The notes: a model not told the origin generated them from the letters alone. 64,000 nucleotides of DNA from Anaerocolumna sp. MB42-C2 (GCF_030913705.1 NZ_CP133190.1:1302001-1366000); one strand, 5' to 3'. Shown: positions 51,679 through 61,681, counted from the first letter of the stretch. Made by a program: numbers and translations.

Positions 51679-54330
51679 TTAGTTTTTAATATCTTTGTTC
51701 ACAAATTCTTCCATCCTCTGCTTTGCTTCCGGGGATAAGGTATCTATCAGATGATTCCGGTTTCTTCCTTGTTGTTCCTCATATTCCTGTTTTATTCTTT
51801 CATTTACGGTTTCAATATCCACTTTTAAATCACTAGCGGATAATAAGGTACATCCCGCACCTCTTATAATAATCTGCTGTAAGCCATCCGAGGTTGCTAC
51901 CGTTATATCATATTTACTCCGATTGGAGTGGGCAAATTTTTCAATATACTGATCCGCCGTTTGTGCCTCTTTCGTGTAAACCATATGGATATTATGATAA
52001 TCAATAATTTCCTCATTATGCCCCTCTACGCGGTATGCATCAAACACAACGATAATCTGGCATTTCCGGATTCCCTGATAATTACTTAAAATATCAAGTA
52101 ATTTCATTCTGGCACCGTCCATATTGTCAGCTATATGTTCTTTCAGCTCAGGCCAGGCATGGATAATATTATAACCATCCACCAGAAGATATTTTTCTTT
52201 GGTTTCTTTCTGATTGTTTGTATATGAGGAAGGCGCATAATAGCTATCTCTGGCTGTCTTACGCTTTTTCCAGGTTGATTTCTTACCCTGGTTCGAATAG
52301 AAAGTAGAATTGATGATATGGTCAATTTCTTCAAGACTAATAAAACTCTCTTCCCTATCTGTCTCTTTATTTATAGATACTCCACTTGAGGCAGTATCCC
52401 TGCTTTGAAGATATCCCTCCAAATGCATGTAATCCTTTACCTTATCCCAATCCACTAAAAATCCGGCACCATGTGCACAAAATACAGAACCGGTCGGATT
52501 AGCGATATCCCTTTCCGAATCATAACCGATACGTTTAATCACTTCTTCTGCATTATGGCATGGTTCATAACCTTTCAGACTGCAGAATAACCTGCCAAGA
52601 CCTTTGGTATAGGCAATCACTTCTCTCTGATAGTTCCTCATAGTAACAACAGGTGCACTCCCAACAAGTATCACCGTTTCACCGTTTGTCTGAGATATTT
52701 CGCAGGTACCGCACATTTTTTCTATGTCAGTCATAGCCCTTCCTACCATTTTCTCCGGTAATTCCAGTTGGAAAGCATAATAAGGTTCCAGCAGTATGGA
52801 CTTAGCTTCTTTTAATCCCTGGCGTACTGCACGGTAGGTAGCTTCTCTGAAGTCACCGCCTTCGGTATGTTTAGTATGCGCCCGTCCTGCGATTAATGTG
52901 ATCTTCATATCTGTAATAACTGCTCCGGTTAATACTCCTTTATGTTTTTTTTCTTCCAGATGGGTTAATATCAGTCTCTGCCAGCTTTTACCCAATACAT
53001 CTTCACTGCAGTTTAAACAAATTTCCAGACCACTTTCCGGCTCACCCGGTTCCAATAACAGATGAACCTCTGCATAATGCCGCAATGGCTCAAAATGTCC
53101 AACACCTTCTACCGTATTGGCAATTGTCTCTTTATATACAATTCTTCCCGCATCAAAAGCTACTTTCATGCCAAAACGGGTTTGTATAAGGCTTTGCAAA
53201 ATCTCTATCTGTACCTCTCCCATGATTTGTGCCTGGATCTCCTGCAGCTGCTCATCCCAGACTATATGAAGTTCCGGCTCTTCTTCTTCGATCTGATGTA
53301 ATTTAGGGAGCATTTCTCTCGGATCACAACGCTCAGGTAATATAATCTGATAGGACAATACGGGCTCCAATACAGGTGCCGCTGAGGTTGCCTCTATCCC
53401 TAAGCCCTCTCCCGATCTGGTTTTACTAAGTCCTACCACTGCACATACCGAACCCGCCTCTAACTCATTCACCGTCTCAAATTTCGTTCCGGAATAGATT
53501 CTTAACTGATTGACCTTCTCTTCCCATTTGCCATTAGAAAGGACATCTTTCACCTTAAGTCTTCCTCCTGTAAGTTTCAAATAAGTAAGGCGGTTCCCCT
53601 GCTCATCTCTTGCTATTTTAAATATCTTGGCCCCAAATACATCCGGATAAGCCGGTATCTTAACATATTCAGCAATACCCTCCATAAATTGATCGACTCC
53701 GTCTAATTTTAAAGCTGATCCAAAATAACACGGAAAGACCTTTCGATCTCTTATGGCTATATTAATCTGGCTGTTTTTAACCTGCCCTGACTCCAGGTAG
53801 GTTTCCAGCATTTCTTCATCACACATCGCCAACTGGTCATAAAATTCCTCTGCCCTGATTTGTCCAAATTCTATACATCCGTCGTCTAATTGCTTTTTTA
53901 ATGATTTGAGCAGTTTTTCTTTATCCGTCCCGTTCTGATCCATCTTATTAACAAATAGAAAAACAGGTATTTCGTACATTGCAAGAAGCCGCCATAATGT
54001 TTTAGTATGTCCCTGTACACCATCCGCACCGCTTATTACTAAAATGGCATAATCCAGAACCTGTAGGGTTCTCTCCATTTCAGCAGAAAAATCCACGTGG
54101 CCCGGGGTATCCAATAAGGTTATCTGTATATCTTCTATTTCTAACATGGCCTGTTTGGAAAAAATAGTAATTCCTCTTGCCTTTTCTATCTCATAGGTAT
54201 CTAAAAAGGCATCCCGTTTGTCCACTCGGCCCATTTTACCGATTTTACCGCTTAGATAAAGCATACTTTCCGATAATGTTGTTTTACCGGCATCCACGTG
54301 AGCCAATATTCCCATCACTAATTTTTTCAT
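51679..54330 (-). CDS. TetM/EF-G-like translational GTPase fused to a YacP/Rae1-type NYN nuclease
   Basis: The 883-residue protein starts at ATG 54330. Residues 1 to about 640 match ribosome protection proteins of the TetM group: G1 AHVDAGKTT, the switch region EKARGITI, G3 DTPGHVDF, G4 NKMD, then EF-G domains II-V (TKHTEGGDFREATYRAVRQ, LLEPYYAFQLELPEKMVGRA). After a charged linker (about 655-712), residues 713-860 form a NYN/YacP nuclease domain: LLVDGYNIIHAWPEL (Asp718), VVFDAYRVEG, QTADQYIE and TSDGLQQ supply the acidic cluster. Rae1 (YacP) in Bacillus cleaves mRNA in the ribosomal A site. A fused GTPase that binds there could direct such a cut. Whether it confers tetracycline resistance is uncertain. 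Confidence 0.9.
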   Translation of the reverse strand: MKKLVMGILAHVDAGKTTLSESMLYLSGKIGKMGRVDKRDAFLDTYEIEKARGITIFSKQAMLEIEDIQITLLDTPGHVDFSAEMERTLQVLDYAILVISGADGVQGHTKTLWRLLAMYEIPVFLFVNKMDQNGTDKEKLLKSLKKQLDDGCIEFGQIRAEEFYDQLAMCDEEMLETYLESGQVKNSQINIAIRDRKVFPCYFGSALKLDGVDQFMEGIAEYVKIPAYPDVFGAKIFKIARDEQGNRLTYLKLTGGRLKVKDVLSNGKWEEKVNQLRIYSGTKFETVNELEAGSVCAVVGLSKTRSGEGLGIEATSAAPVLEPVLSYQIILPERCDPREMLPKLHQIEEEEPELHIVWDEQLQEIQAQIMGEVQIEILQSLIQTRFGMKVAFDAGRIVYKETIANTVEGVGHFEPLRHYAEVHLLLEPGEPESGLEICLNCSEDVLGKSWQRLILTHLEEKKHKGVLTGAVITDMKITLIAGRAHTKHTEGGDFREATYRAVRQGLKEAKSILLEPYYAFQLELPEKMVGRAMTDIEKMCGTCEISQTNGETVILVGSAPVVTMRNYQREVIAYTKGLGRLFCSLKGYEPCHNAEEVIKRIGYDSERDIANPTGSVFCAHGAGFLVDWDKVKDYMHLEGYLQSRDTASSGVSINKETDREESFISLEEIDHIINSTFYSNQGKKSTWKKRKTARDSYYAPSSYTNNQKETKEKYLLVDGYNIIHAWPELKEHIADNMDGARMKLLDILSNYQGIRKCQIIVVFDAYRVEGHNEEIIDYHNIHMVYTKEAQTADQYIEKFAHSNRSKYDITVATSDGLQQIIIRGAGCTLLSASDLKVDIETVNERIKQEYEEQQGRNRNHLIDTLSPEAKQRMEEFVNKDIKN

Positions 54331-54833
54331 GATCTATTTCAAATCCTTCGTTAATTTTCTGTTTAAAATAGAGCTGTCGCAGATAGCCTTATTTAGCATT
54401 GACAACCCATTGTTTTTTCTATTATGATACCATTATCATTGGTGTCTGATATTTTTATAAAACTACTTCCTGTATTTTCAATCAAGGCTTTAGTAAATCC
54501 TTTTCACAGTTTTTTATTTACTACTGGCATTTTTAGAACATTATAACATGAATTCATCTATTAATATAGCATGAAAATGGACACTGCGGAGTAATCATAA
54601 GACCATATATAAGAAAGCGCTGACGCGCTGTCACTTTAGTGACAATCTACCCTAAAGGATATTATCCTTTTGCGTGTTCATGTGCATCCTACCCGGAGGG
54701 CTTTTAATTTCATAGGGAAGTTCGGAGAACTTCCTATGAAATTAAAAACAGGGCAATCGTATTATTTGCCCTGTTTTACTAATTTACACATTTAATTTAA
54801 TTTATATGTAGTATTTAATGATACCCAATACTA
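54331..54833. other. 503-base gap with a cluster of consecutive hairpins
   Basis: The left half is AT-rich with no recognisable gene. From 54616 onward it holds a series of hairpins: AGCGC-TGAC-GCGCT (54616-54629), TGTCACT-TT-AGTGACA (54629-54644), AAAGGATA-T-TATCCTTT (54654-54670), a 21-22-base hairpin with one bulge (54702-54747), and the terminator at 54746-54776. It looks like a structured RNA or a miniature repeat element, not a protein gene. Confidence 0.6.
54746..54776 (-). terminator. Terminator after the histidine phosphatase gene
   Basis: AAACAGGGCAA (54746-54756) and TTGCCCTGTTT (54766-54776) are exact inverse complements with a 9-base loop, followed on the minus strand by TTTTTAATTT. 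It lies about 58 bases past the stop at 54834. Confidence 0.82.
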
Positions 54834-55562
54834 TCAGTCATGCCGTTCTTCCATATTGTCATAAGTTTCACAGAATCTGCCCATAAAGGAGGGGTTTTCT
54901 TCTGCTATATAAAGATGTGAAATATCTCCAAATGAGCTTACTCGAAAGTAAGCCATTCCTTTTCTGCGTTCCTCCGTATTGAGAACAGTCACTGATGTAG
55001 GTGCAGCAAAAAAACCATGCCATAAAACCATCGGTGAGATTCCTAAAAGATAACCTAACATTACACATTCAACGCCAAAGTGGCAGAATAAAATGATAGT
55101 ATCATTATTCGGTCTGACTGCACGGTATAATTGCCCCTCACGTTGATATCCGTGTTCTTTTAATATTTCATCCAGTCCGGTATAAACACGTTTTGCTTCC
55201 TCTATAACATGCCCCTCATTCATAATCGGGACAGTGTGCCATAGATTTTTATCATAAAATTCCGTCACCTTAGTCCAGTCACCAGGAAGCCAGTCCCATG
55301 TGATTCTATCTTCTCCTGTTTTTTCATCTTTAATCGGTGCATTAAATTCTCTAAGCCATGGAAGAACCTTTGCTTTCCGATTCATCTTATTAAGAGTAAG
55401 GGATGCTGTATCTTTCGCCCTTCCTAAAGGTGATACATAAAATTCTTTTACATTCATGTTTTTAATTCTATTTGATAGTAATTCGGCTTCCTTCCACCCT
55501 TTTTCGGTAAGGGAATCTATAGAATAATCAGGGTCTCCGTGGCGGATTATAATCAGTTTCAT
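54834..55562 (-). CDS. Histidine phosphatase (phosphoglycerate mutase-like)
   Basis: The 242-residue enzyme starts at ATG 55562 behind TAGAGGT. The catalytic His is in LIIIRHGDPDYS (residue 8), with the second Arg in SPLGRAKDTASLTL and a late His in FCHFGVECVMLGY. The RHG motif places it in the histidine phosphatase superfamily. It may act on a small phosphate ester; the fold does not fix the substrate. It stands alone on the minus strand between a hairpin-rich gap and a GGDEF-EAL gene. Confidence 0.85.
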   Translation of the reverse strand: MKLIIIRHGDPDYSIDSLTEKGWKEAELLSNRIKNMNVKEFYVSPLGRAKDTASLTLNKMNRKAKVLPWLREFNAPIKDEKTGEDRITWDWLPGDWTKVTEFYDKNLWHTVPIMNEGHVIEEAKRVYTGLDEILKEHGYQREGQLYRAVRPNNDTIILFCHFGVECVMLGYLLGISPMVLWHGFFAAPTSVTVLNTEERRKGMAYFRVSSFGDISHLYIAEENPSFMGRFCETYDNMEERHD

Positions 55563-55739
55563 AATAATACCTCTAGCACTTTCTTATATTCAAGTTATAC
55601 TGTTCCAAATTTAGATCATGTTCTGAGTGAACAATTTTACAATAAATGTCGGTATTATTATAATATAAACAATACCAAAAGTAAACGAAGTAAGGGGTTA
55701 TTTTAAGAACAGTTGTTACATTTGTATCATTTCCGGTAT

Positions 55740-57764
55740 TTATTTACTAAGTATTTGCATTTTTTCTATATATTCATCTAATTCACTTACTCTCAATGGC
55801 TTGCCGATATAAAATCCTTGTATATAATCACATTGCAGCATCTTAAGATGTGTAACCTGTATTTCTTCCTCTATGCCCTCTGCTACTACTGAGATTCCTA
55901 AATTATGTGCCAGTATTATCATATTTCCGATAATCTCCATATTTTTGTTTTCATTCAGCAAATCATCTATAAATGATTTATCAATTTTCAAAATGTCAAT
56001 GGGTAATTTTCTTAAATAACTTAAAGAAGAGTATCCGGTACCAAAATCGTCCAAAGATATACTTATATTTCTTTTTCTTAATTCCTCCAATATTATTATG
56101 GAATTTTCAATTGAGCTGATTAATATGGATTCTGTTACCTCTATCTCAAGATATTTCGGGTCTAAATCTGCCTCTTTCAGAGCTTCGTCTATTACCATAA
56201 TAATATTAGAATCTTCCAGCTGTTTCACTGACAGGTTTATTGAAAGTACCCCCTCCAGATTATATTTGGTCTGTAGATTTTTATATGCTTTGCAGGCAGT
56301 TTTTATAATCCATTCTCCTAGTGAAATGATCATTCCCAATTCTTCTGCTACCGGAATAAATTTAGCCGGACTCACCATCCCAAGCAAAGGTGAGTTCCAT
56401 CGTGCTAAAACTTCAAATCCCCGTATATTATCCGTCTTTAGATTATAGATGGGCTGAAATACCAAATAAATCTCGTCTTTTGTTAAGGCTGATTTCAATT
56501 CAGTTTCAAAATTTATTTTATCTATCAGTTCACTTTTCATTGCATTTTCAAAAAACTGTACTTTATTTTTACCCAATTCTTTAGCCTTATACATTGCCGT
56601 ATCGGCATTCCTTAACAGTTCCACCTGTTGGGCCCCATCACACGGAAATGCTGCCACACCGAAACTTGCACTGGTCTTAATCTCTTTATTTCCAATGATG
56701 AAAGGTTTTAAAAATTCCTGTCTTATACTTTCCAGATAATCATAAGCTTCCTTTCGGTTTAGATTCCTCTGAATTATTAAAGCAAATTCATCTCCTCCGA
56801 TCCTGCCTATAAGATCCTCTTTATGAATGCCCTTACTAAGACGATTAGCAGCTTTTTTTATAAATAAATCCCCTATGTGATGTCCCATAGAATCATTTAT
56901 TTTTTTAAATGAATCAATATCTATGAAAACGGTATAAAAGTTTATTTCTTCATATCCGGAAACCTCTATAAGTTCATGGATTTTGTCCATAATCGACTTT
57001 CTATTGGGTAATTCCGTTATCATATCATAATGAGCCATATGGTATAGTTTTTCTTCATTTAACTCTAATTCCGTATTCTTATCATTTAATTCATTATATC
57101 TGAAACTAAGTTCCGCATGAGTGGCAGTTATATTATTGTACATTTTTTCCAGTTCTTCTCTTTGTCTTACTTCAGTCATATACATCTTATTAAGTCTGTA
57201 ATAATGTGCCTGATTTATTAAATGGACAATCGGAGCAATTACGATTACCAGTGCAAATAACAGCAGTTGGACAATATAATAGGTTGTATTATATTTAAAA
57301 GGGGTTTTTGATAGCACCAGAGAATAATACATTCCTACAAATAAAGTGGATACGGTAACATAATTAAGCATAACTTTTGTTATTCTTATTGATGAGATGA
57401 TTATGTTAATAAAAGCAATGGTCCATATTCCGGGTCCAATAAAAGGATAAATTCTTATTGTAACAAAGATTAATACCACAGAAAATAAAATAGAGATCCA
57501 ATGTGTTATAACTCTGGTTTTAAGCTTTAAGTGTGGTGTAATAATAAAACAAAAACATAGTAATAACAAAAATATACTGTCCAATACAGAACTTTTAAGT
57601 TTGTAATGCATTATGTAATTCACTATGGAACCAATAAACAGAACAGGTATTCCATAATAGCACCCAATATAATTTTCCATGGTTTCAATTGTATCCATAT
57701 CATTGGATTCATTAATAATTTTAATTATCCCCGGAAAAGTCTTCGGTATTTTTATCTCTTTCAC
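55740..57764 (-). CDS. Membrane-anchored GGDEF-EAL protein
   Basis: The 674-residue protein starts at GTG 57764 behind GAGGTGGA. An N-terminal region of five or six membrane helices (about residues 25-190) is followed by a short coiled coil (KMYTEVRQREELEKMY), GGDEF (IGRIGGDEFALIIQ near 325) and EAL (EVLARW near 445, with FGTGYSSLSYLRKLP and DILKIDKSFI, and AEGIEEEIQ). Both domains keep their key motifs, so the protein may synthesise or break down c-di-GMP; in vivo only one may dominate. It is a single-gene unit. Confidence 0.92.
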   Translation of the reverse strand: MKEIKIPKTFPGIIKIINESNDMDTIETMENYIGCYYGIPVLFIGSIVNYIMHYKLKSSVLDSIFLLLLCFCFIITPHLKLKTRVITHWISILFSVVLIFVTIRIYPFIGPGIWTIAFINIIISSIRITKVMLNYVTVSTLFVGMYYSLVLSKTPFKYNTTYYIVQLLLFALVIVIAPIVHLINQAHYYRLNKMYMTEVRQREELEKMYNNITATHAELSFRYNELNDKNTELELNEEKLYHMAHYDMITELPNRKSIMDKIHELIEVSGYEEINFYTVFIDIDSFKKINDSMGHHIGDLFIKKAANRLSKGIHKEDLIGRIGGDEFALIIQRNLNRKEAYDYLESIRQEFLKPFIIGNKEIKTSASFGVAAFPCDGAQQVELLRNADTAMYKAKELGKNKVQFFENAMKSELIDKINFETELKSALTKDEIYLVFQPIYNLKTDNIRGFEVLARWNSPLLGMVSPAKFIPVAEELGMIISLGEWIIKTACKAYKNLQTKYNLEGVLSINLSVKQLEDSNIIMVIDEALKEADLDPKYLEIEVTESILISSIENSIIILEELRKRNISISLDDFGTGYSSLSYLRKLPIDILKIDKSFIDDLLNENKNMEIIGNMIILAHNLGISVVAEGIEEEIQVTHLKMLQCDYIQGFYIGKPLRVSELDEYIEKMQILSK

Positions 57765-58019
57765 GTCTCCACCTCAAAATAATTTAATCATCAATTTACA
57801 ATCATTGTCGATTTTAAATCAATTTTAGCATATTTTGTTACTTTTTTCAAATTTTTTCCCATAAATTAAAGTACCTGAAAATGGCGAAAGGATAAATCGT
57901 CTCCTACCCTTACGAAAGAATCAACATAATTTTGCTTTTCTGACTTTGCATCTATTTTATCAAAGTATCATACATTATTTAAAGATATGAGTAAATTTTA
58001 TTTAAATACGGAGAGGCCA

Positions 58020-58721
58020 ATGACTAACCAAGACGGAGTATCAATCATAACCTGTACCCATTTACCTGTTTATATGGATAATATATTCGATAATTATTCC
58101 AGACAAACCTATCCCTTTAAGGAATTAATCATTATTCTTAACAGTTCCAGTTTAAACATTGCCAATTGGCAAAAAAAAGCACAAACATATGAAAATATTA
58201 GAATTTATCAGCGTCCGGAAAGTGACTCGGTTGGAGCCTGCCTGAATTATGCAGTTAAACTAACCAGATATCCATACATTGCTAATTTTGACCATGATGA
58301 TTATTACGCTTCAAACTATTTGAATGATTTTATGGATATAGCGCCTATTGATAATGCAGAAGTATTTGGAAAAAAAACGCATTACGTCTTTTTCGAAGAT
58401 CAAAAAAATCTGGCGATAATCCATCCGGGCAGAGAAAACAGTTATGTTGACTATATTATTAACTGTACACTTTTTGCAAAAAAAAGTGTTTTTCAAAAAG
58501 TACAGTTTATTGACGATAATGTTGTAGACGAACAGTTTGGAGAAGATTGTACCAATTTGGGTATTAAACTTTATGCTATCAACAAATACAATTTTGCCTA
58601 TATCCGCCATGATGATCTCAGGCTTCATACTTACAAACTGGATAACCGCCAATTATTACAGCAATATTGCCAATTTGTTGCCCAAGTTGACGACTATAAG
58701 CCCTGGGTAAATAGTGATTAA
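58020..58721 (+). CDS. Family 2 glycosyltransferase (GT-A fold)
   Basis: The protein has 233 residues from ATG 58020, which follows GGAGAGG; ATG 57987 is in frame but has no clear site. It opens VSIITCTHLPVYMDNIFDNY, a GT2 nucleotide-sugar-binding start, with RQTYPFKELIIILN after it. NFDHDDYYASNYL is the DxD region that binds the metal and UDP. The rest (YAVKLTRYPYIANF) also fits. The family is seen near spore coat and cell-surface genes, but nothing next to it shows the acceptor. It ends at a two-way terminator. Confidence 0.82.
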   Translation: MTNQDGVSIITCTHLPVYMDNIFDNYSRQTYPFKELIIILNSSSLNIANWQKKAQTYENIRIYQRPESDSVGACLNYAVKLTRYPYIANFDHDDYYASNYLNDFMDIAPIDNAEVFGKKTHYVFFEDQKNLAIIHPGRENSYVDYIINCTLFAKKSVFQKVQFIDDNVVDEQFGEDCTNLGIKLYAINKYNFAYIRHDDLRLHTYKLDNRQLLQQYCQFVAQVDDYKPWVNSD

Positions 58722-58782
58722 TATAAAATCAACAGCAGAAATGAATAGGCTAAATATTCATCATATATAGAATCCCGAACAG

Positions 58783-58814
58783 TCAAAAGCCGCCACAATT
58801 GTGACGGCTTTTGA
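58783..58814. terminator. Bidirectional terminator
   Basis: TCAAAAGCCG (58783-58792) is matched by CGGCTTTTGA (58805-58814), with CACAATTGTG in the middle as an inner palindrome. The arms are flanked by A- and T-runs, so it can end both the glycosyltransferase unit and the hydrolase unit on the other strand. Confidence 0.85.
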
Positions 58815-58852
58815 ATTTAATTTTTCTTTTTCACTGGATCTGCAGCTGATTC

Positions 58853-59644
58853 CTAATGCTTATTGATATGAAGTAATTCCAGAATATATTGGTTTACAGC
58901 TTCCTTGTGTGCCGCCATATCTATATCCTTATTAACAATTTCATATAATTTTGCACCGGATATATACTTTTGATAATACGTGCCATATTCATAAGGATGA
59001 ACTAAATCATTTTGATTTGCTAATATAATTGTCGGTATATTTACTTTTGACAAGACAATTGAGTCCTCTATAGGTGATAATCCGGGTAATGAAAGGAACT
59101 TCCTGTAGTTTTTCACTGAAGCTTCATCTGTAAAATATTTGCAAAAAGCCTGTGTTGTATAGCGAGAAATACCTGAAATATAACTATATGATTTTGTTTT
59201 TTTGAAATCCAACAGGCTTCTGTTTTTTAAACATACCGCACATTCTGCGAACCATCCCTGAATTTTTATATCCATCGGTAAGTGTGTCCATGCATTCCGA
59301 ATCAGAAGCAAACCATTAAGCCTTTCCGGTTTTGCGGCTGCAATGGCAATACTGACTGCTGCTCCCATAGAAATACCAGCCAGATAAAATTTATCAATAT
59401 TTAAATAATCAGTTAATGCGATCACATCATCAGCCAGAGTTTTAAAATTATAGGTTTCCCAATTTACTTCACTCTCTCCATGCCCCTGTTGATCCGGTAT
59501 AATAAGTTTTACACCATTTATTGGCACATAAATGTTCTTAATTTGCTCCAGACTTCCGCCTAATCCATGCAAAAAAATGAACGGAATTCCTTCTCCCATA
59601 CTCTCATAATGCAGCCTTATATTATTATGTAAAATATCAGACAT
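58853..59644 (-). CDS. Alpha/beta-hydrolase fold enzyme
   Basis: The 263-residue enzyme starts at ATG 59644, 8 bases inside the end of the isomerase gene. The oxyanion motif HGLGGSLEQ is followed by PDQQGHGESEVNW and the nucleophile Ser in AGISMGAAVSI. A catalytic Asp is likely in QNDLVHPY and His in MAAHKE. The substrate could be an ester or lactone. The operon around it (Gfo/Idh dehydrogenase, isomerase) suggests sugar or inositol-derivative metabolism, in which a sugar-lactone is a plausible intermediate. Confidence 0.82.
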   Translation of the reverse strand: MSDILHNNIRLHYESMGEGIPFIFLHGLGGSLEQIKNIYVPINGVKLIIPDQQGHGESEVNWETYNFKTLADDVIALTDYLNIDKFYLAGISMGAAVSIAIAAAKPERLNGLLLIRNAWTHLPMDIKIQGWFAECAVCLKNRSLLDFKKTKSYSYISGISRYTTQAFCKYFTDEASVKNYRKFLSLPGLSPIEDSIVLSKVNIPTIILANQNDLVHPYEYGTYYQKYISGAKLYEIVNKDIDMAAHKEAVNQYILELLHINKH

Positions 59645-60467
59645 ATCCTAATTTTCCTTTCAGAAATTTAAGACTTCCAGGAATTTGCTTTTCTGATAAA
59701 CCATGCATAATTAACGGACCATGATAGTTATATTTTCTAAGCAATTGAATATATGAACCAAAATCCAATTCTCCCTCCCCGGCTGCTACAAAATCCAGTT
59801 CTTTTCCATTTGAAATATCTTTAACATGGGCAAGCACAATATCCTTCCCCAACAATTCAAATGCCTCATTCAGAACAGCTTCCATATTATTTATCTGGGA
59901 AGGCAAAAACAGATTGGCTCCGTCCATAATAATTCCTAAGTGCTTACTCTTAAAACTATCCAGATATTTTCTGGCCTTATATGGTGTATTGATAATATTG
60001 CTTGCTTCGGTTTCCACACCGAGAATTATGTTACTATTAGATGCAAATGCTAAAATCTGCTCAGTTGTTTCCATTAGGTCATTCCATGCCGCACCGTTTA
60101 AATTTCTTTCATCCCATTTCCATTTACTTTGGAGATTCTTCGAGCCGGTACATAAGGTAACAACGGGAATTTCCAATATAGACGCAATTTCGCACAATAT
60201 TCCAAAACGCCGAATACCATCTTCTCTGTTTTGTAAATCGGGATCTATCATATTAAATGTGCCGGATATGGCATCCAAAGTAATTTTATATTTTTTTGCC
60301 GTATCGTTAACCTTTTTTATTGTTATTTTATCTATATGATCCGGTAACGTTTCCATTCCTGCCGAGGTGAGATTAAATTGTGTATGATAAATTCCGAGAG
60401 TGCTCATTTTTTCGAATATTTCTTCTAAATTACCCTCAAAGGATTTTGAGAAAATACCAATTTGCAT
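59637..60467 (-). CDS. Sugar phosphate isomerase/epimerase (xylose isomerase-like TIM barrel)
   Basis: The 276-residue protein starts at ATG 60467 behind GAAAGGAGG. It shows the AP endonuclease 2-like barrel: MQIGIFSKSFEGNLEEIFEK, GIYHTQFNLTSAG, LGVETEASN (metal-binding Glu), GIIMDGANLF, IVLAHVKDIS (His-Lys-Asp) and AGEGELDFGS. The acidic and histidine residues that bind divalent metal appear in place. It overlaps the hydrolase gene and follows the dehydrogenase directly, which suggests the substrate is a keto sugar or inosose-like compound made by that enzyme. Confidence 0.85.
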   Translation of the reverse strand: MQIGIFSKSFEGNLEEIFEKMSTLGIYHTQFNLTSAGMETLPDHIDKITIKKVNDTAKKYKITLDAISGTFNMIDPDLQNREDGIRRFGILCEIASILEIPVVTLCTGSKNLQSKWKWDERNLNGAAWNDLMETTEQILAFASNSNIILGVETEASNIINTPYKARKYLDSFKSKHLGIIMDGANLFLPSQINNMEAVLNEAFELLGKDIVLAHVKDISNGKELDFVAAGEGELDFGSYIQLLRKYNYHGPLIMHGLSEKQIPGSLKFLKGKLGYV

Positions 60468-61556
60468 TTATATTCCTCCTTTCATATCTTTCAAATATGT
60501 TTTTCGTCCATTATTTTGATAAGATTCATAGGATGCAATAATTGCCCTGAGTGCTGCTATCCCGTCATCCAGATCAGCGCCAACTTGTTCTTTTCCATCT
60601 AAAATAGCTTCTGCAAAACTTTCCAATTGGCGGCGGTAAAAATGTCCGTCCGGTTCAAATGGTTTTTTAATCTCTCGGGTTGTCTCATTGCAGCATTCAA
60701 CCTCCGATGTTTTAAAAATCCACGGATTGTACACTTTCGCAAATACAGTACCGTTAGTGCCATAAATTTGGAAACCCTCATGCCAGTCTGCACGTACTGC
60801 GATTGTCAAATCCAGATTCCCTATGGCTCCATTCTCAAAATCACAGGCAATCAGCCAGGAATACAGATTTCCCTTTATAACATGTTTTGTTTCTACACTG
60901 ATTATATTTCCCATCAGATATCTTGCAGTGTCAAATAAATGGCTCCCATGACCCAGAAGATAGTATTTCTCCAGATCCGCTTTCGGATTACCAGCCGGTT
61001 TTTTCATACTGGGACTGGTATAAATCGGTGGCATAACATTATCACAAACCTGATAACGGCCTGTACTGTCACAATACCAAACCTTAAAAGTGGTTACTTC
61101 ACCAATTTCTTTCTGAATGAAATTCCTGGCGTATAAAATACCGCCGTCAAAACGTTTCATATTTCCAACTTGGACAATAAGTCCTTTTTCATTGGCTATA
61201 TCCCGTAGCTCCCCACATTCCGAAAGATTTACTCCTAATGGTTTTTCTACCAGAACATGCTTACCGGCCATTAACGCCATTTTTGTACAAGCTGTATGAA
61301 ACTGGTCCCCGATACCGATGATAACAGCGTCTATTTCCGTATCTTTTAACATCTTTGAAAAATCCGTATAAACTCTCTTCGGAGAATAAACCGCTTCCAT
61401 TTTAGTCAGTAAATCTTCTGCCACATCGCAAATAGCTATCAATTCCACATTTCTTGCTTTTACCGCAGCTTCAAAATGTGCCGCCTGACAGATCGTTCCA
61501 CAGCCTAAAATACCGATTTTTAAACAATTACTGTCTTTTTTAATATTTACTTTCAT
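60468..61556 (-). CDS. Gfo/Idh/MocA-family oxidoreductase
   Basis: The protein has 362 residues from ATG 61556, which follows GGTGAGGTGA; the longer frame from 61601 is less supported. The Rossmann motif is LGCGTICQAAH, and the typical EKPLGVNLSECGEL segment holds the catalytic Lys. The second domain includes LLGHGSHLFDTARYL and IGNLDLTIAV. Likely NAD(P)-linked oxidation of a sugar or inositol. It is first in a three-gene operon with the isomerase and hydrolase. Just upstream, on the same strand, lies a DeoR regulator with its own terminator. Confidence 0.88.
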   Translation of the reverse strand: MKVNIKKDSNCLKIGILGCGTICQAAHFEAAVKARNVELIAICDVAEDLLTKMEAVYSPKRVYTDFSKMLKDTEIDAVIIGIGDQFHTACTKMALMAGKHVLVEKPLGVNLSECGELRDIANEKGLIVQVGNMKRFDGGILYARNFIQKEIGEVTTFKVWYCDSTGRYQVCDNVMPPIYTSPSMKKPAGNPKADLEKYYLLGHGSHLFDTARYLMGNIISVETKHVIKGNLYSWLIACDFENGAIGNLDLTIAVRADWHEGFQIYGTNGTVFAKVYNPWIFKTSEVECCNETTREIKKPFEPDGHFYRRQLESFAEAILDGKEQVGADLDDGIAALRAIIASYESYQNNGRKTYLKDMKGGI

Positions 61557-61656
61557 AATAGTCACCTCACCTTTTGAGACCATTTTAGCATCTGTTTGCA
61601 TTAAATTAACCCCTATTTTATGCTGTATTTTGCATGTTTAAATGAAAAGCCAAATA

Positions 61657-61681
61657 AAGCACGCATATAAAATGCGTGCTT
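61657..61681 (-). terminator. Terminator at the end of the DeoR gene
   Basis: AAGCACGCAT (61657-61666) and ATGCGTGCTT (61672-61681) are exact inverse complements with a 5-base loop, overlapping the stop codon of the DeoR gene. On the minus strand the stem is followed by TATTTGGCTTTTC, a poor T-run. Reduced read-through into the dehydrogenase operon is expected. Confidence 0.7.
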
